A DNA stretch of 64,000 bases from Aminipila butyrica (GCF_010669305.1 NZ_CP048649.1:434001-498000); one strand, 5' to 3'; positions 24,588 to 34,175 are shown, counted from the stretch's first letter. Made by a program: numbers and translations. The notes: generated by a model from the letters alone, not told the origin.

Positions 24588-27500
24588 TTATTTCTTTAAG
24601 GTCATAGCGGTCATTTCCCCTCCAGATGGGAAAGTAAGTGTGATTTTCTCTGTACTGGCAGCCGTCGATTGAATCCCTTTTTCTTTGTCGGCAGTTGCAG
24701 CCCCTTTTAATGTTACCTGGATAAAAGCTCCGTCGCCATCGTATTGAACGGCCAGAGGTTGGCCGTCCAGTGCAGCAACGATATTCTGAGGAGCAGGACT
24801 ACCGTTAATACCAGTCAGGCCAGACAGGCGGAGGGTATATTCCCCGCCTTTAACGCAGTACACGTTCAAGTCCATGGACGTATTTGATGAGGCTTTCATG
24901 CTGCCATCAAAGCCGCTTCCAGAAGGCGCCTGTTTCTCTTCAGTATTTACCGCCGAGGCCCCCCAGGATGTTTGGCCGGATAGGATGGAGATGTTATCTG
25001 GAATCTGATCGTTGTTCACGTCCACAGCAAAAGCTGAATCAAAAATAGTATTGGAGAACACATCGATGGCTTGGAGAAGGCCGGACTTATCCAGCTGTTC
25101 AATACCTAGCAGCTTGCCTATAAAGGCAGTATTGCCAGCATCCAGCATGGCATCATCCAGATAGGCCGCATTTCTTGCCTGCAAATCCCTATAATAGCCT
25201 AATAATCCGTCAATATAGTACTCCTTGTTCTTAAACAGATGAAGAATTATCGGCATTGGGTTGTCGCGATTAGGGTTCACAGCAGTGTCAAAAATCTCAA
25301 AAAGTCGATTCCAGGTTTCAGGAGACGCCTTGCCATCATGAGCAGCGATAGAAGCCGTCTCAAAGAGCTTATCATCTTGTCCCGTATTAAAATAGAATGG
25401 TAACAGATAATTGAGAACTACGTCCGGACTGTCGGTCAATTCCTCTGCATATTTGTTGGCCTGAACCATATTTTCTTGCAGGCCATAGGTGCTGGCCGTG
25501 ACAATATAAGATGTTTTGTAATCGTCCCCCTCGAACTTGTCTAATTTGGACAGAGTGGCTATTTGATTTATAGTAGCATTTCCAGTGGAGGCCTTGTAAT
25601 AAGCATATAGATTTAAGCTCAACAGCAGGCCCATGAGTAGGGATAAAGAGAAAATGCTGGCCCGGACGGCCATGGTGTATTTGTGTGCTGGGTGACTGGC
25701 AGAGGTTGCAGGATTAAAGCCTTTCGATGCGTAGTCCTCTAGAGGGTCCCAACTTTCTTTGCCAGAGGGTGATGTGAATTCCACAGTATCTAATGCAGCA
25801 TTTTTAATTGAATGTGTCGTTATCTCCTGGCTTACTTCACCAAAGTTCTTGGAATTAACCACAATCGTCAGAGCTAGCAAGGAGAAGGCTGTAATCAGGA
25901 AAGTACCCATGGACCAGGTCAAGTCAGTGGCTGCTTGGCCAAACATCTGCAAAAGGCAGGCTGCCAGAACTGGCAAAGCAAAACTTCCTACATTCTGGTA
26001 TTCTGATTTCTTGCTTACCTTTAGCAATTTGATGACAAAGAGCACGGAAAGAATCAGGATGGATAGAAAGAAGGCAAAGCCTATGATCCCCAAATCACAG
26101 AGAGTCTGGATATAGTGATTGTGCACGTAGTTGGTTTCGTAGTAAAAGTTTTGCACAGAGGCAATGCCTACTTCAAAGCCGCTGAGACCGTGACCGATGA
26201 TAGGGCTTTGACGGAATAGCTTGAAGCCGTCCTCAAAAAATACCATACGTTGGATAGAGTTTTCGTTAGCTCCTAAATCCTGAATTCGGTTGGCTGCAAT
26301 AGCTGGGAGCAATTTATAATTTAGCTTGACGGAACCGAATTCTCCCGCAGTGGGTTTCGTTCCGCTAACTGGTGCAGGGCCATAGGTAACTTGCTCCAGT
26401 AGGCTGCCGCTGGCGGCTCCTGTAAAGTACAGCTTAACAATCCGAGAATCTTCTGGAACAGTAAAAGCAGCATTTTCTAGAGGCCCGTTGTAGAGTTGCG
26501 TGGAAGAATGAAGCTTTAACTGCGTCTTGTTTTGGGTGACAATACGGACCGAAGCAGCTGTCTCGGAAGAAGGCTGATTGGCTGAGCTGGTTGTGGCAGT
26601 TAACTCATAGGACCCAGCATTCAGATAGGCAGCACGCATGACGGTCTCACTGGATGCCAGACTCAGCGGCCCAGTTACGTTTAAGGCCGCGATTAGGTAC
26701 ACCACCAGAAGCCCCAGTACAGCTGTACCAGTGATGAAAGTGCTTTTGCTGTGAGCGGTTAACCTTTGGGTCATGGCCTGGCGGATGAACTGGTCGACAA
26801 ACCAAAGGACCACAGCATTCAATACCAGAGCCACCAGAGGCAGCAATGGAGTACTACCCAGGGTTATCAAGGAGATACCAGCAAAGAATAAGGTAACTAA
26901 ACCGGTTTCCGCCATAAGAAGGAAGAGGGACAGCCGTTCTCCTTTCTTGCTGACAGCAATCATCAACAGGCAGGCTAGGAAGAATATGAACAAGGAGCCT
27001 AAGCTGAAGAGCAACAAATAAGGCAAAGAGTTCCACGCTAAAAGTGCTGTGGCAAAAGCTTTTTCTTTTTTTGACTGGCTGACCATGACTAAAGACAAGG
27101 ACAAGAAGACTCCCAGAGCCATGAGCCCGGCAAAGGTGTTGGCATTGCCAAAAATACCGGTAATACGAATACCGTCCTCAAAGACACCCCAATTCTGCAT
27201 GTTGCTGGTGAACAGACTCATGAAGGCTTTGAAAGCCCCAGCTAGCGGACCATTGGAGGCTGCATCCACGGAAATGATGCCGAAGAAGGCGGTAGATGTG
27301 GCCAGTAGCTTCCAGACCGTTTTTACACCTTTTTTCGTAGCAGGAGTCCATACTAGCACGGTGAGGAACACGGCAGCAGCCACGACCAGCTTGGTAAATT
27401 CGAACAAGGCTGCCTTGGTTACATCAGCATAAAAGATAGACAGGCCACTCCAGATTACATAGCCGAAGATGGCTATGTACAGTGGGGTAGTATAGATTGT

Positions 27501-27665
27501 CCACATCGATTTAAATTTAGGTATGCCCATCCATATAAGGATAATCACAAGAGCGGCCAAAGCCGCCCATTTCTGGACCAGTAGGTCAAAAGAACCCATC
27601 AGAGCAGTGGCAAATATCAGAACAATGCCAAAGACTATAGGTAAAAAAGTTGCTTTTTTTGTCAT
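24588..27665 (-). CDS. Large O-antigen ligase-like polymerase with extracellular and C-terminal domains
   Basis: 1025 residues, more than twice the usual length for Wzy_C-family proteins. Residues 1 to about 335 hold around ten membrane segments with the family motif RITGIFGNANTFAG. Residues about 335-480 are a soluble, probably external insertion. A second membrane block about 480-610 includes GHGLSGFEVG and the signature HNHYIQTLCDLGIIGFAFF. After another membrane helix near 690, a helical, TPR-like region and a beta-rich C-terminal domain follow. The family polymerises or ligates lipid-linked glycans on the outer membrane face. The gene lies 32 bases after the polyprenyl sugar transferase gene, in one operon with it. 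AGGAGGAAAAAT precedes the ATG. Confidence 0.85.
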   Translation of the reverse strand: MTKKATFLPIVFGIVLIFATALMGSFDLLVQKWAALAALVIILIWMGIPKFKSMWTIYTTPLYIAIFGYVIWSGLSIFYADVTKAALFEFTKLVVAAAVFLTVLVWTPATKKGVKTVWKLLATSTAFFGIISVDAASNGPLAGAFKAFMSLFTSNMQNWGVFEDGIRITGIFGNANTFAGLMALGVFLSLSLVMVSQSKKEKAFATALLAWNSLPYLLLFSLGSLFIFFLACLLMIAVSKKGERLSLFLLMAETGLVTLFFAGISLITLGSTPLLPLVALVLNAVVLWFVDQFIRQAMTQRLTAHSKSTFITGTAVLGLLVVYLIAALNVTGPLSLASSETVMRAAYLNAGSYELTATTSSANQPSSETAASVRIVTQNKTQLKLHSSTQLYNGPLENAAFTVPEDSRIVKLYFTGAASGSLLEQVTYGPAPVSGTKPTAGEFGSVKLNYKLLPAIAANRIQDLGANENSIQRMVFFEDGFKLFRQSPIIGHGLSGFEVGIASVQNFYYETNYVHNHYIQTLCDLGIIGFAFFLSILILSVLFVIKLLKVSKKSEYQNVGSFALPVLAACLLQMFGQAATDLTWSMGTFLITAFSLLALTIVVNSKNFGEVSQEITTHSIKNAALDTVEFTSPSGKESWDPLEDYASKGFNPATSASHPAHKYTMAVRASIFSLSLLMGLLLSLNLYAYYKASTGNATINQIATLSKLDKFEGDDYKTSYIVTASTYGLQENMVQANKYAEELTDSPDVVLNYLLPFYFNTGQDDKLFETASIAAHDGKASPETWNRLFEIFDTAVNPNRDNPMPIILHLFKNKEYYIDGLLGYYRDLQARNAAYLDDAMLDAGNTAFIGKLLGIEQLDKSGLLQAIDVFSNTIFDSAFAVDVNNDQIPDNISILSGQTSWGASAVNTEEKQAPSGSGFDGSMKASSNTSMDLNVYCVKGGEYTLRLSGLTGINGSPAPQNIVAALDGQPLAVQYDGDGAFIQVTLKGAATADKEKGIQSTAASTEKITLTFPSGGEMTAMTLKK

Positions 27666-27697
27666 GTTATTTTTCCTCCTATTTTGTTTTCATTAAT

Positions 27698-29077
27698 CTA
27701 TAATTTCTCCCCATTGACCATACCTTTGAATAAGGTCAGGAATAAAATTCGTATATCAAAGAGCAAATCCCAATTTTCTATGTAATAGATGTCATGCTCG
27801 ATGCGTTTCTCGATGGATGTATCTCCTCGAAATCCGTTGATCTGAGCCCAGCCGGTAATGCCGGGGCGGACCTGATGCTTGACCATGTAGAGGGGGATTT
27901 TTTCTTTAAATTGTTCCACGAAAAAAGGCCGTTCCGGTCTAGGGCCTACCAGGCTCATGTCCCCCTTCAGTACGTTGAAAAATTGAGGGAGCTCATCAAT
28001 AGAAAATTTGCGGATAAAGGAGCCAAACTTGGTTTTACGTGGGTCATCCAAGGTGGTCCACTTGATGCCTTCCAATCCATTGACCCGCATGGAACGGAAT
28101 TTGTACATGGTAAAGGTCTTTTTATTCAGCCCGATGCGCTCCTGTGTGAAGATAATCGGACCCGGCGATGAAAGTTTGGTGCCCAAGGCTGCTATCAACA
28201 TGAGAGGAGAGGACAGCAGGATGAGAACCAGAGAACCGGTTATATCCAGCAATCGCTTGGCCATGGCGTTCAGCAGGTTGTCCAGCGGAATGCGCCGCAT
28301 ATTAATCAGGGGGATTCCATCAATCTCATCCATGTAGGGGTTAGAAGGCATGTATTTAGAATAGAAAGGAATGACGCAAAGCTTGGTGCCAGATTTTTCA
28401 CAGCTGGCGATGATGCTGGGGAGCAGATGAAATTCGTCGGCTTCCAGAGCTACCACCACTTCATCAGCATTGAACAGGTCCAGTGTCTCGTAGATCTGCT
28501 GGTAATTGCCTAGGTAACGCAGATTTTTCAGACTTTTGTGTGCAGACATGTATCCTAAGATTGAAAAGCCTAGAGACTTATTTTTGTAGACTGCATGGAG
28601 ATAATCCTGCGCTAGAGTACCGTCTCCGATAAGGATGACATGCTTGATATTGTAGCCCTTCTGTCGGTAACTCTTGAGGATGTTTCGCATGATATAGCGC
28701 TTGGCCGCCGTACCGCTAACGTTGAGGACAAAGAATAGAACCAGAGTCCACCGAGACAGATCGATTTTCTTGAAGATGAACAGGCAGGTTAGCAGGATGA
28801 TGATGCCCAGCAGGTTTCCTTTGATAATTAGCCCTAATTCCTCAGAGAAGTCTTTTCGACGAAAGGATTCATACAGGCCAAAGCCCGTGTAGATCAGCAA
28901 ATATAAAGGAATGACGACCAAGCCCAAGCTGATGTAGGTGCTTCCTCCCATGTGGTTGGTAGCCCCTTGAAATACCAAGAACCGCAACCCATAGGCCAAG
29001 CTCATAGCTAAAAGGATGACCACCCCATCTGTAAGCAAGTTTAATTGATTGAGTATTCGTTGATTTTCTTTAATCAT
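27698..29077 (-). CDS. Polyprenyl-phosphate sugar-1-phosphate transferase (WcaJ/EpsL-like)
   Basis: 459 residues. Four N-terminal membrane helices and a CoA-binding-like domain (about 60-240) precede the bacterial sugar transferase domain: KRLLDITGSLVLILL, then TMYKFRSMRVN, SIDELPQFFNVLKGDMSLVGPRP and VRPGITGWAQINGFRGD. It starts glycan synthesis by moving a sugar-1-phosphate from a UDP-sugar to undecaprenyl phosphate. Which polysaccharide it primes is open; both the 4-20 kb locus and the adjacent ligase-like protein are candidates. The ribosome binding site before the ATG is weak. Confidence 0.93.
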   Translation of the reverse strand: MIKENQRILNQLNLLTDGVVILLAMSLAYGLRFLVFQGATNHMGGSTYISLGLVVIPLYLLIYTGFGLYESFRRKDFSEELGLIIKGNLLGIIILLTCLFIFKKIDLSRWTLVLFFVLNVSGTAAKRYIMRNILKSYRQKGYNIKHVILIGDGTLAQDYLHAVYKNKSLGFSILGYMSAHKSLKNLRYLGNYQQIYETLDLFNADEVVVALEADEFHLLPSIIASCEKSGTKLCVIPFYSKYMPSNPYMDEIDGIPLINMRRIPLDNLLNAMAKRLLDITGSLVLILLSSPLMLIAALGTKLSSPGPIIFTQERIGLNKKTFTMYKFRSMRVNGLEGIKWTTLDDPRKTKFGSFIRKFSIDELPQFFNVLKGDMSLVGPRPERPFFVEQFKEKIPLYMVKHQVRPGITGWAQINGFRGDTSIEKRIEHDIYYIENWDLLFDIRILFLTLFKGMVNGEKL

Positions 29078-29108
29078 GATAACATGTCCATTTCTAATCC
29101 ATATATTG

Positions 29109-29166
29109 ATTATAGCGTAACTAATTTACTCTTTACATTATCTAATCTCAATCACATAGTATAACA
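29109..29166 (-). promoter_or_regulatory. Minus-strand promoters of the WcaJ-like operon
   Basis: On the minus strand 29158-29166 reads TGTTATACT (extended -10) and 29109-29114 reads TATAAT with a partial -35 (TGTAAA) 17 bases upstream. Either could start the transcript of the gene beginning at 29077. Confidence 0.5.
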
Positions 29167-29298
29167 TATGTAAACTTCTTTGTGGTAGCAAAAACAGCGT
29201 ATTAAGGGCAAAAAACCATAAAAACAAAGACAACTCTTTAAATAAAAGGAAGGACTATGAAAAAAGTTCATTTTTTGTTTTGCTTTTCACCCATAAAA

Positions 29299-29307
29299 TG
29301 GTATACT
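29299..29307 (+). promoter_or_regulatory. Extended -10 promoter of the stalk-domain gene
   Basis: TGGTATACT lies 69 bases before the start codon at 29376. The divergent region 29078-29375 holds only this and the minus-strand promoters. Confidence 0.6.
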
Positions 29308-29375
29308 AAATAATAATACAGTTTTTTAAGTAGCATCTTTAACCGACTGGTAATGTTCATTGGGGAGAACGAAGC

Positions 29376-30437
29376 ATGAATAGGAATAAGAGGATTATAG
29401 GGATTTTAATAACGTTGTCTTTGGTATGGGGAATACCGGGGGCGGTTTTCGCCGATACTGGAACTGGAACTCCTGGAAAATTTGCGGACAGCAAAGCCAT
29501 TGCTTATGTGAAGCCGGAGTTTGCCGTGCAGATGGATCAGAAGTGGCTGATTTTTAAAGATGCCAATGGACAGCGGGTATACCCCATCGTCTACAACGGC
29601 AATACATATTTACCGGTACGGGCCATTTCTGCCTTGATGGATGAAGAAATTAGGTGGGATAATTATAGTAAGACGGTATACATCGGCAAGACTTTAAACA
29701 ATCCCAACAAGTCCAAGGCCAAGAGAAGCGATGAGAATAAGGAGGCTGCTCAAGGAGTGGACAGGGATAGTTATGTAAAGCCCACTTGGAAATCTGCCCA
29801 GGTGACAGTTAGCCTACGGTCTGACATCACCATCATGTATGATTTTGAAGTACAAAAGTTTACGGATATCAGTGGAAACCGCATGTATCCGATTTTATAT
29901 CAGGAGAGTACCTATTTGCCAGTGCGCTCTATTGCTCAGCTCATGGGTAAGGTCATCTCCTGGGATAATGTAGAAAAGACTGTCCTTATTGGAAGTCTCC
30001 AGGAAGAACCGGATAGTCAGGACAGTGAAAAAATACAGACAATCTATACGAAATCTTTAAAAGCAGAATTTGAAAGTGCCATTGAGCTTTATGATCAGGC
30101 TAATGCTAAAATTGTGGAGCTACAAAAAACCACTGACGGAGCTATGAAAGCGATGTTGGTTGCCTCTATCAGCGCCGATGTGAAAGATGCTGAAAAGCAG
30201 ACTATCACTATTAATAATATGAAGAAGAGCAGGATGATGGAAGATGAGGTGGCTGCACAGAAGGCGTTGTACGAGTTTGCTCAAATTTCAGAAAATTATT
30301 TGCTAGTATTGGAGAATATTGCCTATTTGTCAGTTTCAGGAAAAGATTATTCTGTGCTGACCGATACTTTTGTGAATTTCGCTATGGATTCACAGCTGAA
30401 AATGAATGCTGCCCGAAAGCTCATTGAAGGACTTTGA
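29376..30437 (+). CDS. Secreted protein with two copper-amine-oxidase N-terminal (stalk) domains
   Basis: 353 residues with a signal peptide ending near VFA-DTG at residue 26. Two stalk-domain repeats are plain: YPIVYNGNTYLPVRAISALM followed by WDNYSKTVYIG, and YPILYQESTYLPVRSIAQLM followed by WDNVEKTVLIG. A C-terminal helical region of about 130 residues follows. In Clostridia these domains occur in many exported or wall-associated proteins and are thought to be structural. No enzyme domain is attached here. GGGGAGAA precedes the ATG. It is divergent from the WcaJ-like operon and precedes the WbpM-type gene. Confidence 0.82.
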   Translation: MNRNKRIIGILITLSLVWGIPGAVFADTGTGTPGKFADSKAIAYVKPEFAVQMDQKWLIFKDANGQRVYPIVYNGNTYLPVRAISALMDEEIRWDNYSKTVYIGKTLNNPNKSKAKRSDENKEAAQGVDRDSYVKPTWKSAQVTVSLRSDITIMYDFEVQKFTDISGNRMYPILYQESTYLPVRSIAQLMGKVISWDNVEKTVLIGSLQEEPDSQDSEKIQTIYTKSLKAEFESAIELYDQANAKIVELQKTTDGAMKAMLVASISADVKDAEKQTITINNMKKSRMMEDEVAAQKALYEFAQISENYLLVLENIAYLSVSGKDYSVLTDTFVNFAMDSQLKMNAARKLIEGL

Positions 30438-30487
30438 TGGATTCAGTGGGGCAGGCAGCAGATCTTCAGAGATATGGAACAAGAGAG

Positions 30488-30544
30488 CCGTCTACCTTAA
30501 AACGGTTTGCAGACGGGGCGGGTTTTTCAATCCGTCCTGTTTTT
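30488..30544 (+). terminator. Terminator with a competing upstream arm
   Basis: CAGACGG (30510-30516) can pair with CCGTCCTG (30532-30539, one bulge) in front of TTTTTATT, giving an intrinsic terminator for the stalk-domain gene. The same AGACGG can instead pair with CCGTCT at 30488-30493. A TATAAT at 30612-30617 may start a new transcript for the next gene. Confidence 0.45.
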
Positions 30545-30678
30545 ATTGCGCACTTGACCGCTTTTGAAAAGCAGACGGAAATTTCCATTTCTCCAAAAGA
30601 CGGTTTGCATGTATAATACTAAGTGATATCATATCTGCCCGGGAACTCCAGGCGGATTAGCAGGACAGGAGACAACCA

Positions 30679-32586
30679 ATGGTTAAGTTTTCAAGAATCA
30701 TTATTCTTTTATTAGTAGATACTTTTATCGTGACTTTTTCCTATATTGCCGCATTTTTATTGCGGTTTGATTTTAATGTCAACGATCCGGTGTTTGATGC
30801 CTGGTTTGCCATTTACGCGAACAACCTTTTTTCTATTACTTTGGCTTGCATTATAGCATTCAGCATTTGCGGGCTGTACACCAGTATGTGGCGGTATGCA
30901 GGCACGGAGGAGCTGTTTAAAATTGTGGTGGCAGCAGGGGTAGCCCAGCTTTTGGTGATGTTTTACGTGACCTTTTCTGTGCTGACCATGCCCCGGGGAA
31001 TCTATATCATTTCTTTTTTGTTCATGGTTTTTCTGCTGTCAGCCTTTCGTGTATCCTACCGATTTATCCGCAATGTGCGGTCTCCCGGTTCGCTTAATAG
31101 CTTTGTGCTGCGAATTGGTCGCAAGGACATCATCGGCGGCAATGTGACCAAGGTCATGATTGTAGGAGCTGGAGAGGCAGGGGCGTCTATGATTAATGAA
31201 ATCAAGAGCCACCACGAGTACGGCAAGCGGGTGGTAGTGGCCATCGACGACGATCCGTCCAAGCAGAAGCATCGTATCTGTGGGGTGAAGGTCTACGGCG
31301 GACGCAATGAAATCCGCCATGCCGCTAGAAAGTATGGGGTGGACGAGATTATCATCGCCATTCCCTCCGCCAAGAAAAAGGCCATCCAGGCCATCATGGA
31401 GGAGTGTAAGCGGACTCGCTGCAAGATTAAGATTTTGCCCAGCCTTATTGATTTAATTAACGACAAGGTCAGCATCAGCAAGCTGCGGGATGTGGACATT
31501 GAAGACTTTTTAGGAAGGGAGCCGGTTCATGTAAATTTGCGAGAAATCAGCAGTTATATTGAAGGGAAGATTGTCATGGTTACGGGAGGGGGAGGATCCA
31601 TCGGTTCCGAACTTTGTCGGCAAATTGGTCGCTTTCGGCCTCGACGTTTGATTGCTGTAGACATTTATGAAAACTGCGTTTTTGAACTTTCCAACGAGTT
31701 GAGGGAGTTATATCCCCATCTGGAATTTGAAATTGTTATTGCTTCCATTCGGGATAAAAAGCGCATGCGAGAGGTTTTCAGCAGATACAAGCCACATGTT
31801 ATATTCCATGCGGCGGCTCACAAACATGTACCTCTCATGGAGAAAAATCCAAAGGAGGCGGTGGTCAACAACATTTTGGGTACCAAGAATATGATAGACT
31901 TGGCAGAAGAATTTGCTACAGAAAAATTTGTTATGATCTCCACCGACAAGGCGGTAAACCCCACCAACGTTATGGGTGCCACCAAGCGAGTGGGGGAGAT
32001 GATTTTACAGGAAAAGAGTCAGCATTCCCGAACGACTTTTGCAGCGGTACGGTTCGGCAACGTATTGGGCAGTAATGGTTCAGTTATTCCAATTTTTAGA
32101 AAACAGATTGAAAAAGGAGGGCCGGTGACGGTAACCCATAAGGATATTACTCGTTATTTTATGACCATCCCAGAAGCAGTGGAGCTGGTGATTCAGACTG
32201 GAGCTATGGCCCAGGGAGGCGAAATCTTTATTTTGGATATGGGTGAGCCAGTGAAGATTTTGGACTTAGCAGAGAACGTAATTCGCTTATCTGGGTATGT
32301 GCCTTACGTAGATATTGACATTGCGGTGACGGGGCTGCGTCCTGGAGAAAAGCTCTACGAGGAACTGCTCCTGGATGAGGAGGGGCTGGAGAAGACCGCC
32401 CACAACAAGATTTACGTGGGTCACCCACTGCCGGCTAATCCAGCATTGAAGGCCATGCTGGAGGTGGAAGATGAGGTTCAGGCTGCCTCTATTGAGGGCC
32501 AGGTCAAAGGGGTCTCCGATATGACTGAGACCGAGGTAAAGGAATGGCTCCATGCGTTGGTGCCCAACTACACACCTCAAAAGTAG
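30679..32586 (+). CDS. Membrane-bound UDP-N-acetylhexosamine 4,6-dehydratase (WbpM/CapD type)
   Basis: 635 residues. Four membrane helices (about 1-130), a CoA-binding-like Rossmann domain (about 150-290) and a C-terminal SDR domain starting VTGGGGSIGSE near residue 300. The position that is Tyr in most SDR enzymes is Met432 in VMGATK (M-x3-K436), which is the hallmark of the long WbpM subfamily. HAAAHKHVPLMEKNP is also typical. The product converts UDP-GlcNAc to the 4-keto-6-deoxy form, used for sugars such as QuiNAc, FucNAc or bacillosamine. It could provide the sugar primed by the WcaJ-like enzyme. Confidence 0.92.
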   Translation: MVKFSRIIILLLVDTFIVTFSYIAAFLLRFDFNVNDPVFDAWFAIYANNLFSITLACIIAFSICGLYTSMWRYAGTEELFKIVVAAGVAQLLVMFYVTFSVLTMPRGIYIISFLFMVFLLSAFRVSYRFIRNVRSPGSLNSFVLRIGRKDIIGGNVTKVMIVGAGEAGASMINEIKSHHEYGKRVVVAIDDDPSKQKHRICGVKVYGGRNEIRHAARKYGVDEIIIAIPSAKKKAIQAIMEECKRTRCKIKILPSLIDLINDKVSISKLRDVDIEDFLGREPVHVNLREISSYIEGKIVMVTGGGGSIGSELCRQIGRFRPRRLIAVDIYENCVFELSNELRELYPHLEFEIVIASIRDKKRMREVFSRYKPHVIFHAAAHKHVPLMEKNPKEAVVNNILGTKNMIDLAEEFATEKFVMISTDKAVNPTNVMGATKRVGEMILQEKSQHSRTTFAAVRFGNVLGSNGSVIPIFRKQIEKGGPVTVTHKDITRYFMTIPEAVELVIQTGAMAQGGEIFILDMGEPVKILDLAENVIRLSGYVPYVDIDIAVTGLRPGEKLYEELLLDEEGLEKTAHNKIYVGHPLPANPALKAMLEVEDEVQAASIEGQVKGVSDMTETEVKEWLHALVPNYTPQK

Positions 32587-32606
32587 AGCGCAAAGGAGAG
32601 ATGGGA

Positions 32607-33872
32607 ATGGATATAAAAATAGATGTAAGCTGGTCTGGTATTTCCAAAGAGGGCATAGAGGTTCATGCTAAAGGGGTGGAAGGAGCCTTGGATAAGCTGT
32701 GGTCCGGCAAAGAATCTATGACCGGCTGGGTGAAGCTGCCCTTGGAGACGGGGCCGGATCAGTTAGAGGAGCTGTTGAATACAGCCATGCTGATTCAGAA
32801 TCAGTGTGAAGAACTGATTGTAATTGGCATCGGCGGTTCGTACTTAGGCACTAGGGCGGCAGTGAATGCGCTGGTGGGCTATGATGAGGTCTATGGTACT
32901 GGTGTACCAGCCAGTCGCTATCCGGTGATTAAGTTTGCCGGCAATACCATGAGCGCCGTCTATCTGCACAAGCTGCAGGAAGATATCCGGACGAAGGAGG
33001 TTTGCCTGTGTGTCATTTCCAAATCTGGAACGACGGTGGAACCTAGTATTGCCTTTGCCGTGTTGAAAGAGGCCTTGATTGAAAAATACGGACGGGAGAA
33101 GGCAGCTAAACGGATATATGCGGTAACCGATGCAGAACATGGCGTCCTTCGCCAAGAAGCAGAAGCAGAGGGTTACGTCAGCTTTTCAGTACCAGAGAAT
33201 ATAGGCGGACGTTATTCTGTGTTGACTCCAGTGGGTCTGCTGCCCATGGCCGTGGCAGGTATTGATGTCAAGTCCATGCTGGCAGGGGCAGAGGCTATGG
33301 CCACTTCACCAGTGTGGGATTTAGATGGAACGGATTATGCCGCTGTCCGTTATGGGCTGTGGCAGTCAGGAAAGGTCTTGGAAATCTTCGAATATTATGA
33401 ACCTCAGCTGGAGTTTTTTACGGAATGGCTGAAGCAGCTGTTTGGAGAAAGTGAAGGCAAAGAAGGCAAAGGCTTATACCCGGATTCTCTGCGGTTCAGT
33501 TCCGATCTGCACAGCATGGGTCAATTTCTTCAGGAGGGAAACCAAATATTTTTTGAGACGGTGTTGTACGTGGAGAAGCCTTCCAGGGATTTGCAGGTGC
33601 CAGCCGCCGCGGGAGATTTGTTGGCTGGAAAGAAGCTGAGCCAGATTAACCAGGCAGCCATGGAAGGGGTGGCCGCCGCTCATTATGCGGCAGGAATTCC
33701 CCTGATCAAAATTGGTATTCCTGAGATTAATGCCTTTTACTTTGGGCAGTTGATTTACTTCTTCGAAACGACCTGTGCGATTACGTCCTACTTGATGGGG
33801 ATCAATCCTTTTGATCAACCGGGAGTAGAACGATACAAGGAAGAAATGAAGAAAAAGTTGCTGGAGTTGTAA
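32607..33872 (+). CDS. pgi: Glucose-6-phosphate isomerase
   Basis: 421 residues from the second of two close ATG codons. AAAGGAGAG abuts the first (32601) and is correctly spaced for the second (32607). IGIGGSYLGTRAAV and SKSGTTVEPSIAF bind the sugar phosphate, and the C-terminal HYAAGIPLIKIGIPEINAFYFGQLIYFFE fits the PGI family. It interconverts glucose-6-phosphate and fructose-6-phosphate, linking glycolysis to the nucleotide-sugar supply used by the surrounding glycan genes. It starts 20 bases after the dehydratase stop. Confidence 0.95.
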   Translation: MDIKIDVSWSGISKEGIEVHAKGVEGALDKLWSGKESMTGWVKLPLETGPDQLEELLNTAMLIQNQCEELIVIGIGGSYLGTRAAVNALVGYDEVYGTGVPASRYPVIKFAGNTMSAVYLHKLQEDIRTKEVCLCVISKSGTTVEPSIAFAVLKEALIEKYGREKAAKRIYAVTDAEHGVLRQEAEAEGYVSFSVPENIGGRYSVLTPVGLLPMAVAGIDVKSMLAGAEAMATSPVWDLDGTDYAAVRYGLWQSGKVLEIFEYYEPQLEFFTEWLKQLFGESEGKEGKGLYPDSLRFSSDLHSMGQFLQEGNQIFFETVLYVEKPSRDLQVPAAAGDLLAGKKLSQINQAAMEGVAAAHYAAGIPLIKIGIPEINAFYFGQLIYFFETTCAITSYLMGINPFDQPGVERYKEEMKKKLLEL

Positions 33873-34006
33873 TTGTGAAAAACATAGCGAGATAGTGGGA
33901 GATTTGTTTTTGTTAAAACGTAAAAAGCACTGGAAGCCCTTGAAATTACTGATGTAAAATAAAATTTTATTTTGTTAAAAAAAAAACAACACAATATTCT
34001 GAAATA

Positions 34007-34136
34007 TGCTATAATGAATCCATAGAGCGATACGGCTTTGCCGTAAGGTAGGATTCATTGAAGCATGCGGCGACACTGCTTGCATGTTATAGTGAATTCA
34101 TAGAGCAATATGGCTTTGCCGTAAAGTAGAATCCAT
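34007..34136 (+). repeat. Two tandem 49-bp hairpin repeats, each beginning with an extended -10
   Basis: Copies at 34010-34058 and 34088-34136 (period 78) differ at 7 of 49 positions. Each opens with an extended -10 (TGCTATAAT at 34007-34015, TGTTATAGT at 34086-34094) and can fold into an outer stem (TGAATCC/GGATTCA in copy 1) around an inner stem with a ttt loop (ACGGC/GCCGT). In copy 2 the inner change C to T keeps a wobble pair. The rest of the 33873-34263 gap has AT-rich sequence on the left and further palindromes on the right. Confidence 0.75.
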
Positions 34137-34145
34137 GCGAAGAAC

Positions 34146-34175
34146 TCCTCAGCGAGGAACCCCTTTATAAAGGGG
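34146..34175. repeat. Pair of short perfect palindromes in the hbd leader
   Basis: TCCTC-agc-GAGGA (34146-34158) is followed at once by CCCCTTT-at-AAAGGGG (34160-34175). No T-run follows, so they are not ordinary terminators. They resemble dispersed palindromic elements and lie in the presumed leader of hbd. Confidence 0.5.

Noticed and set aside
30434..30616. 60-codon frame after the stalk-domain gene
   Set aside because: It runs through the terminator hairpin and its T-run, and has no ribosome binding site of its own. More likely non-coding.
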